This document shows, in pieces, positions 12,371-22,528 of a DNA stretch of 41,132 nt. Under the pieces are notes generated by a model. The model did no database searches and was not told where the DNA came from. It saw nothing but the letters and a program-made list of their open reading frames with translations. The stretch is taken from the IMG/VR virus record IMGVR_UViG_3300025086_000074, positions 1-41,132 of that record; one strand, 5' to 3'. How positions within the stretch are numbered: the first letter of the stretch is position 1; each line of letters begins with the position of its first letter. This DNA comes from a virus. The translations under genes were made by a program, and so were the position numbers.

Positions 12371-15300
12371 GTCTTATCTTTTTTAAACCCTCCTTTTGGT
12401 TTTCCAAAATTAGAATCACTTTTTGAACTAGACTTTGAAGTTCCCCATTTATCAGCTTCTTTCTTTTTAGCTTCTAATTGCCATTTAGGCCAACCAAGAA
12501 GTAAAGCTATGCTCATCCAAGTCTCTGTTTCTGCAGAAGTTGCTGCCATTACGTTCTCCATTTTAAGTAACAATCTGTCAATAGGCACGTTAGTTATTGC
12601 GGATATAACTTTAGCTGTAGCCATGTAGGCTGGATTATCTATACTAAACCCTTTGTCTATCATTTCTTGTCTTCTTTTTTTAGAGTCAAAATGCCAAAGA
12701 GCTTGTTTTACTCTACTAACTTTTGAGCTTATTACTGGAGACATTCTTACTAATTCCCAAGCCGCGTCTACATATTCTGGTCGCTTTCTATTTGATCTCT
12801 CATACACATCAAAAGCCGTGTTTTTAAGAACAGATATAACTTGTCCACTTATACCTAAACCTCTTAATATATTATCTGTCATACCATTAGCGGTGCTTAT
12901 TATTTTATTATCTTTAAAAGCAGGATCATCGTCTTCATCTCCAAAAGCTAATGCAAACACAGCAGAGTGAGCGGCTTGAAACCAGAGGTTTTGTATAACT
13001 CCATAATATATTATTTTAGAAGCGTTTTCTAAATCATTTCCTCTTCTATTAATAATATCTTGACCAGCTTTTTTCTGTATTCTCAAGTATTGCATTTGAG
13101 TGTTAGCCCAGTTTAAAAATATTCTACCTAAATCACTAGCTTGTTGTGAAGATATTTTACTAGGATCTGATGACTGTTGTGATTTTTCAGCTAAATCAAC
13201 AAACTCCTTGTAAGCTTGTGTTTCAGCTTCTTTTGCGGATAAACCTTCTTTTTCAATTAACTCGTTTAATCTATTTCTAAAAAATGTTGAACCACCTGAA
13301 GCTATAGCAAAACTATCCATAAACTTAGTAGGTGTATAACCTTTTTCTATTATATAAGCTACAACTGCTTTAGCTTTATTTTTGCTAGTTTTAGCCAAGT
13401 TAGCTATTTCATTCTCATTAATATTCATCTTTAAACCGTTTCGTCTGTCGGTTAAATAATCAGAGTTCATTAACTTAGTGAAATCTGACCAGTACTGAGG
13501 TTGATTAGCAAATGCTTTACCTGCTTTATATATATTATTATTACTCCAATTTATAAAGTTCATAGATGAAATACCTTGTAACAAAGCTGATCTCATGTTT
13601 AAAAACAATACAACACCTTGAGCATTATTTAAATAATCTAAAATACCATTAGCTATTCTATTTTGACTTTGAAGTCTGTTTGAACCGCTTTTCATTCTAG
13701 CTAATATGTTTTTAACAGCTTCTACATATTTAGGACCTAAAGAAGCTTCAAGCTTAGCCATGTTTTTATCAGAAAAAATTATATCACTGTTTTGTATAAA
13801 TTCTGATAAAAAATCTTTACGTTTAACATCGTTTAAAACATCTATAAAGTCTGTGGTAATGTTTCCACCTAACCAGTTTGTACCTGGTTTTGAATAATCA
13901 CCTTTACTTATCTGCATTACTACCTCAGCAAAAACTCTTAACTCTTCATTATTTTCTACTAAATCATTTATCTCTTTTAAATCTGTTTTAGAAACACCGG
14001 GTATATCATATCCTAATTGTGACCATATAAAAACTCTCATTGAGTTTTCGTTTGTAAAACCTGAAGAGTTTACATCTCTCATTGTCTTAGGTACACCATC
14101 AAGAGTATTTTTTAAAGCTTTAAAATCATCCATTAAATTTATTCTAGCAGTGTTCATATCTCTAACGCCTCTATTATATGGATCTATTAAATGATCTTTA
14201 AACCATTGGTAATTTGCTTCTCCTGTTTTTCCTTTTCCTAATAATGGATATAGTAATCCTTCAAAATCTTCAGCAGAATAAGGGTGAACCATACGGTTTC
14301 CTTTATTTTGACCTATCATTTTTCCTTTAGCACCTGAGAATTCTTTGTACCACTCTATACCAAAACTATTTTCTAGTATTTTATTAAAATCTTCATCTAT
14401 GTTTTCACTAAACTTAAACTTAGCTTGTTGTACTTTTGATTTAACATCAATAACGCTTAATGCATCTTTAACTGCTTTAACATTTTGAACTGCATCATCT
14501 GCAAAATAAAAATCATTATAACCATTAGCGGCTTTTTCTATTATCCATTGTGCTTTAGCTTCACCTGTTGAATTACCTAATCCAGTTATGTTTTCAAAAG
14601 GAATTTTTATACCTATACCTTGTAAAAAATCATATATTGCTTGAGCAGATTCTTGAGCTCTAGCCGTTAAAACAAACACGTCCTCTGATCCTCTTTTTTC
14701 TATGATAGTTCTAGCTAAATCAGCGAGTGGTCCTTCACCTCCTTCACGCACCGTGTTGAAGTCTGTAAAATCCATAACTGCTCCTAGATCTTTTAGTTCA
14801 GCACCTTGCTTTGCAAACTCTTCCGCATTAAGTTGACCTTTACTACCATCTGGCATTGTGTAAAAAACTAAGTTTTCACTAGTAGCTAATGTATCATCAA
14901 AATCAAACACTCTAATTTTTTTAACTGGAGCATTAGGATCTCTAGCAATCCTCAAAGCAGCATCGACAGAGCTTGCATAACTTAAAACTTCGTCAGCATT
15001 TAAGTTTTTCATATCAACTACATTATTTGATAAAGAGTATTTATTTACTTCATTTGCTTTTTGTTGTTCTTTCCATAGCTTAGCTTCTTGCTCACCAAAT
15101 TTATCACCAGTTCTTATATCTTCTACAGCATAAGCGGCTCTACCTCTAGTGAACATGTTATACCATCTCATAGGCGCAATATCTCCAACTTCGTAACCAA
15201 ACTGCATACGATCAGCGAAGAATGCACTAAAATTTTCATTCATATCTACTGGTATAGCTCCAACAGCGTAAGAATCTTTTAGTTTTTGTAAGTCAATATT

Positions 15301-18300
15301 CTTATTATCAAAGAATACAGCATCAGCTACTAATAAATTAAATATCTTAGCCGGTATACCGTGTTCATACTCAAAGTTTTTACCACCATCTTTGTTTCTA
15401 AGAGATGTAAAAGGAGCGTCTATTGGTTTGTATTTAAAAACAGCCGCCGCTCTTATTGGTCCCTCCATTGCTTGACCATACATATTCATTAACATGGCTA
15501 TATCTAGTTTAGTAGCTCCACCGCCGTCTAGAAGTTGTTTCGCCGCTTTGTAACTATCTACCACGTAGTTAAAAGCTTCATTAGCTATCTTCTCTCTAAA
15601 GTCCATTTCTTCTTTAGACATGTCTTTAAACACCATTTGTTCAGTAACTTTTTGAACTGGATTTGCATCAAATGGTATAGCAGCTGTTAGCTCTCCATCT
15701 GTTTTTTTAAACTGTAAAGTTCTTTTTCCATCTTTCTTTTTTAATATAGCCTCTGTAAAACCATAATTTTCTGTAAAGAATTCATTAAACAATTGTTTAG
15801 AATTAGCATAAACAAATCCTCTAGCTTTTGCTGTTCCTGGTTTAGTTCCATTTTGTCTTCCGTATTGAAATCTTAAATCAAGAGCTGCTTGTTCAATTTT
15901 CATCTCTTCCGTTACTGGGTTTTGTTTACCGTCCGAATCTTTTCCAGCTCTATTTAACAATCTTTGCTGGGCGTTTCTATTATCAAACTTTTTAAAATTA
16001 GATATATCTGTAGGGTTTTGATTTGCTTTAGCCATTGGCTTTTGACCAAACATTTTAGCTATGCTATTTTCAGCATCTAAAGAAGACTCAACGCTAGTTA
16101 TATATTCTTCTAAATTAAAATCTGTTTTACCCTCTTGTTTTACAGCTTTTCTATATGGTTTTAATAGTTTTTCAAAAACACTTTTAATTTTAGTTCTGTA
16201 AGGAATAAATTTACCATCAGAATATATTACATCGACAGCTAATTTGACAGACATAGGATCTGAGACTTCCATATTAATTATTTGGTCTATAAGTGTTGGT
16301 TGTAAAGCTTTATAATCTTCTGCTAGTTTACCCTCAATACCAACTGTTTCAGCTAAAGAAAACTTAAACGCAGTACCACGACCTATTGCTAATGCAAAAT
16401 CTTTTAACGCTTGTTCTCCTAACTGTTCTTTAATTTCTGGATTTCCTTTAGATACTTCTTCAACTACTTTTTCACTAGTTAAATTCTGCATTGTAGCGTC
16501 TAAACCTAGTTCAGAACTTAATATTTTAGCTAAAGCATTTTTTCTACCCCTTACATTAAAAAAGTCAACAAAAGCTTTTTCACTAGGATTTAATCTAGTA
16601 TATAAAGTAGGTCCTTGTGTTGTTGTAGCTGTAGTTAAGTTTCCAGATCCTTCAAACTTCTTAACTTCAGTAGGGTTTAAATTTGTTTTAACTACTTTAG
16701 CTAATATTTTTTCTTTAGCCATTTTTTGTAATTGTACTAAATCTTCTATAGGCAAACGAGCTAAAAGATCTGATCTATTCTTTTTTAGAAAAGTGTCATA
16801 TATTTTAGATTTTAAAAACTCATTTTTTACACTTTTATCTAACGCTGTTTGATAACTAGTTTGTAACTCTGATTTAACTTTTTTCATTATACCAGCTAAG
16901 TCTCTTTCTACTTGTCTTTTAACTTCACCAGTAGGATTTGTTTTAATTGTAGCTCTTACTTGAGCTAATGTAACCTTCTCTCCTTTACCTTTCTTTTTAC
17001 GTTGAGTATACTCAAACTTAGGAAGACCTTTAGCCATTACGTCTTGCACTGCTGACATAGCAGCACCATAAAACGGTGAACCTTTTTCAACACCAAATAC
17101 TTCTCTTATTGTTTTATCAAATTCTTGCACGCTAGTATTTTCTGAAACAGCAACTCCAGAAGCGGCTTCTAATCCTACGTTAAATCCTTGGTTTTTAGAT
17201 TCTGCTCCAATCTTTTTGTTAGCTAACTTAACTTTGTTAGTCATAATAGTTGGGCTCATCATGTAAGCATCAAAATCGTTATTTTTAGTTGGGTTAAAAG
17301 CTCTAACAGATTTCATTAATTCTATATTAGTAAGAGCTGTAAATTCTGCTAACGCTTCGTTAAAACTTTCAAATCTTTGATAAGAGTCAGTTGCAAAGTA
17401 TCCTCCTTTTTTAAACAAGGTTTCTATGTTTCCTTCATAAGCTCTCAATATTTCTGCCATAGGTTTTCCACCTTGGAAAGTTTCTAATCTACCTCTAAAA
17501 GATCTTTCAATTAAATTTACTCTTTCTTTTCTAGCAGCGTCTGACTCTTCTCTTGTGTCACCATTAAATACTGGTACTTTTTCAACAACACCAGCTTTAG
17601 CTTTTAACTCTTTAAATTTATTAGATAATTCATCAACTTTGTTTCTATAGTTCTTTACTGGAGATATTTTATTTTTAGCAACAAGTTCATTTAAATCTTT
17701 TAATATATCAGCAGCTGATTCATATTGTTTTGTATCTGAGAATTTAAAGTTTTCTAATTCTTTTTTTAAGTTTTTTAAGTTTTTTTCCTCTCTAGCTGTT
17801 TTCGCTTCTTTTTCAGCTTTTCTTTTAGCTTTAGAAAAATTGTCTCTCATTTCCTTAAATACAGCTTTTTTTCTGTACTCTTTAACCATTGTTCTAGTGA
17901 CTCTACCCTCTGATATAGCTTTTCCTAAATCATATAAATATTGTATACTTTCATTAGCACCCTTAAAGTCTATGTCAGATTTTTTATTCTTTTTAAATAT
18001 ACTGTTTAAGTTAAAACCAAAAGAACTTCCCATTAATTTACCTGGTTTATTATTTAGGTCAATATCCCCATTCCCTACGTATTCTAAAAAATTCATTACA
18101 ACTTCATCAGCATTATTCAAAGCAGATCCTCTTCTAGCCACCATTGCTTCCCAAATATCAGGATGGGTTTCTTGTAGATACTTTGTAACATCTTCAGCTA
18201 AAGGTTCAAACGCTTTAGAATCATAACCTAATATTTCACCAAACTCAGCATGACTAGCTTCATGTGTAAATATTTGAGTTTCATTATTTTTAATAGCATT

Positions 18301-21300
18301 TTCTCTAAAACCTAGTATTTCATTTCGAGAAACAGAGTTAGCGTCTGTAGTAACAACACCTCTAGAGTCAAACATTAAATTCCAACCACTAATATTACCA
18401 GCGGCAATACCTCCCATAGCTGATCCAGAATTTAATCCATTTTTAAATCCTCTTATATTTACTTCTAGATCTTTTATTTGATTAGCTTTTTGTTCGTCAG
18501 TTAATGTATTATCATTTTGTATAATCTCCTTAGAAGTCTCTAAAACATCATCTATATACGTTAAAGCCTCACCATTGGTGTCAAACTTGAAATACTTTTT
18601 ATTTTTACTTTTTCTTCTTCCGCTAACTTTTTTAAAGTTTGCATCTACTTGCTCTCCAATATATAACTCTTCAGCTCTTTGTGGTATTTGATCATCTCTA
18701 ACTTTACCGTTATTTTCCTTTGCTAGTTGATTTTTTGCCTCCTGCCATAGTCTATCATACTCACGTTTATTAGTTCCTTCAAGTAAGCTAAATGTATTTC
18801 CAAAATTTCCATTATTTCTCCATATATCAGCTTTAGCTTGAAACAAATCAAATTTCATTTTTTCAATTTCTAAAAACTTACTATCAACTCCATTTTTCAT
18901 CATTTCATTTGCAGCTGCACTAGAGTTAGCTTGTCTACGCGTGTTCTCCATAAAAGCATCGTAAGCATTTCCACTCATTGTGTTTTCAATAGCATTAAAT
19001 TTCTTAGCAACAAAAGCCTTTTGATCTTCTCTTAGTTCTGATAAAGCTTCTTTTTGAACTTCTAAAGACTCTGCGCTTAAACTACCATCTTTTTCTAAGT
19101 AATCTAAAGCTGTTTGTAACTCTCTTATTTGATCGTCTTTCTTTTTAAATTCAGAAAAAGAATTATAGTCTGTAAATTGTCTTGCTACTGCACCAGCTAA
19201 AAAAGGACTAGTACTCATACCAAAACCAAACATACCACCCACAAAAGCGGCGTGATCAGCATTTTCTAATAAAGGCCTACCATCTATAGCGTTTTGAGCT
19301 ATACTAGTCATAAACTCCGCTGAGGCTTCACTAACTGGTGACGATGCTAAAAATAAAGCATTTTCTTTAAAGTATTGCTTCATAGAATTTTTGTAGTTTA
19401 ACATGCTTTTAGCTCCACTTCGTTGCATTAACGCTTTTCCTCTTTTTAATATAGGCACTGTTGTTAAAGCTTCAAACACACCTTCAGCAGCTCCATAACC
19501 AATTGAAGATATAGCTTGAATCCATTCGTTTTCAGCTTTACCACTGTGAAACTCTCTTAAATCACCTTCTGCCCAGTGTTGCCCAGCTGAATAAGCTCCA
19601 ATAACCCAAGGTGCAGCTGTACCTCCACTCGCTATCATAGTTGCTAATATAGGTATTTGCTTACCTACTTCCATACCTACAAATCTTCCAAAGTTAGTAG
19701 CGTTTGTAAATGCTCCACCTTGACCGTATCTATTAGCGTGGAAAGATAGTTCTTTACCATAGTTTTCTTTTACTTCTGTTTTCCACCTAGCATAATCGTC
19801 GTAAGTGTCTACAAAGGCGTCATCCCAACTCTTCCAAAGATCATCCATATCTTTACCCGCAGCCATTCCAGGAATTGTCCATGCGTTTCCAATAGTGTAT
19901 TTAACAGTTTTTCCAGCTAAATATAATAGTCCAGTTCCAATATCAGCAAAACCTATTCCTAAAGCGTCTACACTAGAATTCCAAGCATCATATTCTTTTC
20001 CTAATAACTTTAGATTAGCATCTATATCACTCTGTTTATCTTGCAATTTCCAAACTTTATCTCTCACATCTAGCATCGACTTAAGTTGATTTTCTTTAGT
20101 TGATCTAGCTTTTATGTATTTTTCAAACACAGATTTATTAACTTGCTTGCCATTTCTTAATGTAACAATAGGTTGTGATTCATCTAACGTAAACTCACCT
20201 TTTGGATTATTATAAATTTCTTCAAATTTATTCACAGATTCATTAACTGGGTTTATACCTGTATATTCTATAAGATCAGCTTGATTAACAGCCATTAATG
20301 CCATAGATGATATTAAATTTCGATCTCTTGTATCTATATTGTAATATTCTACTAACTGTTGTCTATAATTATTATTTTCAGCGTCCCAAAGAAAAGCACT
20401 TAAATTATCTTCTCTAATCTTATCATAAAGTTTATTATACTCTTGTTGAGCTACGGAACTAGCTATTAAGTCATAAGGAACAGGTTCTCCATCAAATGCT
20501 TTTTGTAAACTTTTTTCAGTCTGTAACCAAACAGCAGAGTTGGGACCATATTCAGGTAATTCTCCTTGATTCCATTTATTTCTATTTTTAAAATCTTCTC
20601 TATAAGGATTTCTTAAACCAATACCTTTTTCAATTTTTTCCAAAGCAACTGCTAAGTTTGTAGGAGCTTGTTGGTACATTGGCGCTGCGGGATTCCAACT
20701 AGCACTAGTTGTCCCTGCTTGGCTTTGTTCTTTAAAACTTGTGTAACCAGGTGTTTCTACCATTGGTAAAGGCAAATCATTTCCTCCAAAATTAACTTCA
20801 GGTGTTATAAAAGGAATTTCTCCTCCTTTATCAACCCAAACTTGTGAATTGTCAGGAAGAGTTTGCCAACCTGATACTTTAGCGATATTTGGCTTTTGAG
20901 GTTCAGTACTTTCTATTTGATAGCTTTTATAAAAACTAGAATTTTTTATATCTTTTGAAGCGGCGCGAGTATTTGGATTTTTGATAGTAGCCTCACTTAA
21001 ACCACCTTTATTAGTTGGATCAGTTTTTAATATATGCTCAACAACTAACTGATTATAAGTGCTAAATGCTTTTGCGTTAACAGTAAATTCTCCATTAGCA
21101 TTATATTCTCCTATACTTAATAGATCTTCTACTTGCATTTCATTTGGAGCTATTCCTCCTTCACTTGGGTCATTAACATTTACAGGCTTATTTAACATAT
21201 TAGCTGTCTTTGCTAATAAATTACTTTTACCTGTATTTATTTTAGATAAATCAATGCTACCATGTTTATTGACAAAATTAGCGAGCTTTATTTTTTGTTG

Positions 21301-22527
21301 TAACAAAAACTTCTCTACAGCTTGATCTTCTTCTTCTCTCGTACGTGTACCATCTCCTATATAACTACCTACTCCAACTTCAGTAAATACACTTATTTCA
21401 TCTTTACCATCAGGACTAGTTACAATTAATTCTTCACCATTAATTCTTATAGGCTTTCCGTTTTCACCGTCTACCATTCTATATGAATAAGCTTCACTAC
21501 CACCACCTGAACCTTCTTGATCCACAACACCTACTTCTCCAAAGTGACTTATAGGAATGTTTCGGTTTTTAGTAATATTGGGAACTGTCTCTGCTCTTTT
21601 CGTATAATCAACTACTCCCCACTTATTCTTTTTATAGACATCTTTTGTAGATCTTTCGTAAGGTCTAACAGTATAACCTGGATACTGTGCTTCAATGATA
21701 CCAGCTAATAGGTTTTGAGATTTATCACTAGCGGTATTATCACTATATAAAAATTCACCTTCCCTAGTTCTTGTCCAGAGATTATTAGTTGATTCTACGT
21801 TGTAATCTACCGTACCTGTTGCTCCTGCTAAGTAGTTTGTAGTTAATTCAGGAAATAACCATGAATGTATACCTTCTTGCGTTTTAGATGAATTTACTTT
21901 TTTATAAATAGTACCGCCTAAAAACTGTGTTTTATTTAAAGGATCTTCATTATCCGGAACTTCTACGGTTTGTGTTGGGTTTATAGAATTAGTACCTTTA
22001 TATTTATTTAATTGAAGAAAAGCATTTTTTTCTTGAGCTCCTAACTCTATGTTTTTTTTAGCTTTGTTAAAGTCAATTTCAAGATCTTTAAGTAATCTTG
22101 CTTTATTAGGAGGGTTGTCTTTTATTAATTGTGCTTTTTTATTCTCGTAATTATCTGTTAATATTTTTAAAGAATTTTCATCAGCTATAGTATTTGTGAC
22201 AGCTGTTTTGTCGTCACCTTCTAGATCATTTAACTCTTCAGGTCTTTCGTTCATATCAACACCTTCGTACGGGTTTGGAAGAGGTTCTATTTTAGTGTCA
22301 TCAATGTCAAAACTAGTATCTATATTAAATCTTTCTACATACGTATCAAAATCTTTTAGATCATCAACTAAAAGTGATTCATTCTCAACTTGTGGATTAT
22401 TAGCTTTAATTAACTGATCATGAAAAGCTTTAGCATTGGCACCGCCACCCATTTTCTTAAACTCTTCTAAAGTTAAAGTAGAGCTAACTAAACCTTTAGC
22501 TTTTAGTATTTTTAATAGTTCTTCCAT
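12346..22527 (-). CDS. Giant multidomain virion-associated 'polyvalent' protein (3393 aa) with zincin and HAD domains
   Basis: One uninterrupted ORF of 3393 codons, about a quarter of the window. In order: an acidic N-terminus (1-400); Gly/Ala-rich hydrophobic segments (about 850-870, 945-980, 1090-1115) that could insert into a membrane; a Lys/Glu helical stretch; HEASH (1422-1426), a zincin metallopeptidase motif with a later conserved-looking Glu (NFLEYVGNG); more helical regions; a YEHGIPAK block; a HAD phosphatase-type domain with DFDDT (2542-2546), VLTAR and YFADDA motifs; and a helix-rich C-terminus with another hydrophobic patch. It follows two candidate internal proteins in the late operon. 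Large internal proteins of short-tailed phages are ejected with DNA; domain mixing resembles the polyvalent proteins described by Iyer, Burroughs and Aravind. Exact activities are unproven. Confidence 0.75.
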   Translation of the reverse strand: MEELLKILKAKGLVSSTLTLEEFKKMGGGANAKAFHDQLIKANNPQVENESLLVDDLKDFDTYVERFNIDTSFDIDDTKIEPLPNPYEGVDMNERPEELNDLEGDDKTAVTNTIADENSLKILTDNYENKKAQLIKDNPPNKARLLKDLEIDFNKAKKNIELGAQEKNAFLQLNKYKGTNSINPTQTVEVPDNEDPLNKTQFLGGTIYKKVNSSKTQEGIHSWLFPELTTNYLAGATGTVDYNVESTNNLWTRTREGEFLYSDNTASDKSQNLLAGIIEAQYPGYTVRPYERSTKDVYKKNKWGVVDYTKRAETVPNITKNRNIPISHFGEVGVVDQEGSGGGSEAYSYRMVDGENGKPIRINGEELIVTSPDGKDEISVFTEVGVGSYIGDGTRTREEEDQAVEKFLLQQKIKLANFVNKHGSIDLSKINTGKSNLLAKTANMLNKPVNVNDPSEGGIAPNEMQVEDLLSIGEYNANGEFTVNAKAFSTYNQLVVEHILKTDPTNKGGLSEATIKNPNTRAASKDIKNSSFYKSYQIESTEPQKPNIAKVSGWQTLPDNSQVWVDKGGEIPFITPEVNFGGNDLPLPMVETPGYTSFKEQSQAGTTSASWNPAAPMYQQAPTNLAVALEKIEKGIGLRNPYREDFKNRNKWNQGELPEYGPNSAVWLQTEKSLQKAFDGEPVPYDLIASSVAQQEYNKLYDKIREDNLSAFLWDAENNNYRQQLVEYYNIDTRDRNLISSMALMAVNQADLIEYTGINPVNESVNKFEEIYNNPKGEFTLDESQPIVTLRNGKQVNKSVFEKYIKARSTKENQLKSMLDVRDKVWKLQDKQSDIDANLKLLGKEYDAWNSSVDALGIGFADIGTGLLYLAGKTVKYTIGNAWTIPGMAAGKDMDDLWKSWDDAFVDTYDDYARWKTEVKENYGKELSFHANRYGQGGAFTNATNFGRFVGMEVGKQIPILATMIASGGTAAPWVIGAYSAGQHWAEGDLREFHSGKAENEWIQAISSIGYGAAEGVFEALTTVPILKRGKALMQRSGAKSMLNYKNSMKQYFKENALFLASSPVSEASAEFMTSIAQNAIDGRPLLENADHAAFVGGMFGFGMSTSPFLAGAVARQFTDYNSFSEFKKKDDQIRELQTALDYLEKDGSLSAESLEVQKEALSELREDQKAFVAKKFNAIENTMSGNAYDAFMENTRRQANSSAAANEMMKNGVDSKFLEIEKMKFDLFQAKADIWRNNGNFGNTFSLLEGTNKREYDRLWQEAKNQLAKENNGKVRDDQIPQRAEELYIGEQVDANFKKVSGRRKSKNKKYFKFDTNGEALTYIDDVLETSKEIIQNDNTLTDEQKANQIKDLEVNIRGFKNGLNSGSAMGGIAAGNISGWNLMFDSRGVVTTDANSVSRNEILGFRENAIKNNETQIFTHEASHAEFGEILGYDSKAFEPLAEDVTKYLQETHPDIWEAMVARRGSALNNADEVVMNFLEYVGNGDIDLNNKPGKLMGSSFGFNLNSIFKKNKKSDIDFKGANESIQYLYDLGKAISEGRVTRTMVKEYRKKAVFKEMRDNFSKAKRKAEKEAKTAREEKNLKNLKKELENFKFSDTKQYESAADILKDLNELVAKNKISPVKNYRNKVDELSNKFKELKAKAGVVEKVPVFNGDTREESDAARKERVNLIERSFRGRLETFQGGKPMAEILRAYEGNIETLFKKGGYFATDSYQRFESFNEALAEFTALTNIELMKSVRAFNPTKNNDFDAYMMSPTIMTNKVKLANKKIGAESKNQGFNVGLEAASGVAVSENTSVQEFDKTIREVFGVEKGSPFYGAAMSAVQDVMAKGLPKFEYTQRKKKGKGEKVTLAQVRATIKTNPTGEVKRQVERDLAGIMKKVKSELQTSYQTALDKSVKNEFLKSKIYDTFLKKNRSDLLARLPIEDLVQLQKMAKEKILAKVVKTNLNPTEVKKFEGSGNLTTATTTQGPTLYTRLNPSEKAFVDFFNVRGRKNALAKILSSELGLDATMQNLTSEKVVEEVSKGNPEIKEQLGEQALKDFALAIGRGTAFKFSLAETVGIEGKLAEDYKALQPTLIDQIINMEVSDPMSVKLAVDVIYSDGKFIPYRTKIKSVFEKLLKPYRKAVKQEGKTDFNLEEYITSVESSLDAENSIAKMFGQKPMAKANQNPTDISNFKKFDNRNAQQRLLNRAGKDSDGKQNPVTEEMKIEQAALDLRFQYGRQNGTKPGTAKARGFVYANSKQLFNEFFTENYGFTEAILKKKDGKRTLQFKKTDGELTAAIPFDANPVQKVTEQMVFKDMSKEEMDFREKIANEAFNYVVDSYKAAKQLLDGGGATKLDIAMLMNMYGQAMEGPIRAAAVFKYKPIDAPFTSLRNKDGGKNFEYEHGIPAKIFNLLVADAVFFDNKNIDLQKLKDSYAVGAIPVDMNENFSAFFADRMQFGYEVGDIAPMRWYNMFTRGRAAYAVEDIRTGDKFGEQEAKLWKEQQKANEVNKYSLSNNVVDMKNLNADEVLSYASSVDAALRIARDPNAPVKKIRVFDFDDTLATSENLVFYTMPDGSKGQLNAEEFAKQGAELKDLGAVMDFTDFNTVREGGEGPLADLARTIIEKRGSEDVFVLTARAQESAQAIYDFLQGIGIKIPFENITGLGNSTGEAKAQWIIEKAANGYNDFYFADDAVQNVKAVKDALSVIDVKSKVQQAKFKFSENIDEDFNKILENSFGIEWYKEFSGAKGKMIGQNKGNRMVHPYSAEDFEGLLYPLLGKGKTGEANYQWFKDHLIDPYNRGVRDMNTARINLMDDFKALKNTLDGVPKTMRDVNSSGFTNENSMRVFIWSQLGYDIPGVSKTDLKEINDLVENNEELRVFAEVVMQISKGDYSKPGTNWLGGNITTDFIDVLNDVKRKDFLSEFIQNSDIIFSDKNMAKLEASLGPKYVEAVKNILARMKSGSNRLQSQNRIANGILDYLNNAQGVVLFLNMRSALLQGISSMNFINWSNNNIYKAGKAFANQPQYWSDFTKLMNSDYLTDRRNGLKMNINENEIANLAKTSKNKAKAVVAYIIEKGYTPTKFMDSFAIASGGSTFFRNRLNELIEKEGLSAKEAETQAYKEFVDLAEKSQQSSDPSKISSQQASDLGRIFLNWANTQMQYLRIQKKAGQDIINRRGNDLENASKIIYYGVIQNLWFQAAHSAVFALAFGDEDDDPAFKDNKIISTANGMTDNILRGLGISGQVISVLKNTAFDVYERSNRKRPEYVDAAWELVRMSPVISSKVSRVKQALWHFDSKKRRQEMIDKGFSIDNPAYMATAKVISAITNVPIDRLLLKMENVMAATSAETETWMSIALLLGWPKWQLEAKKKEADKWGTSKSSSKSDSNFGKPKGGFKKDKTWGQPISQ

Positions 22528-22528
22528 A

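Noticed and set aside
12653-22417. Plus-strand frames of 60-130 codons inside the giant gene, and similar ones in the late block
   Set aside because: Antisense shadows of a continuous 3393-codon frame, with no recognisable motifs or operon-like spacing.
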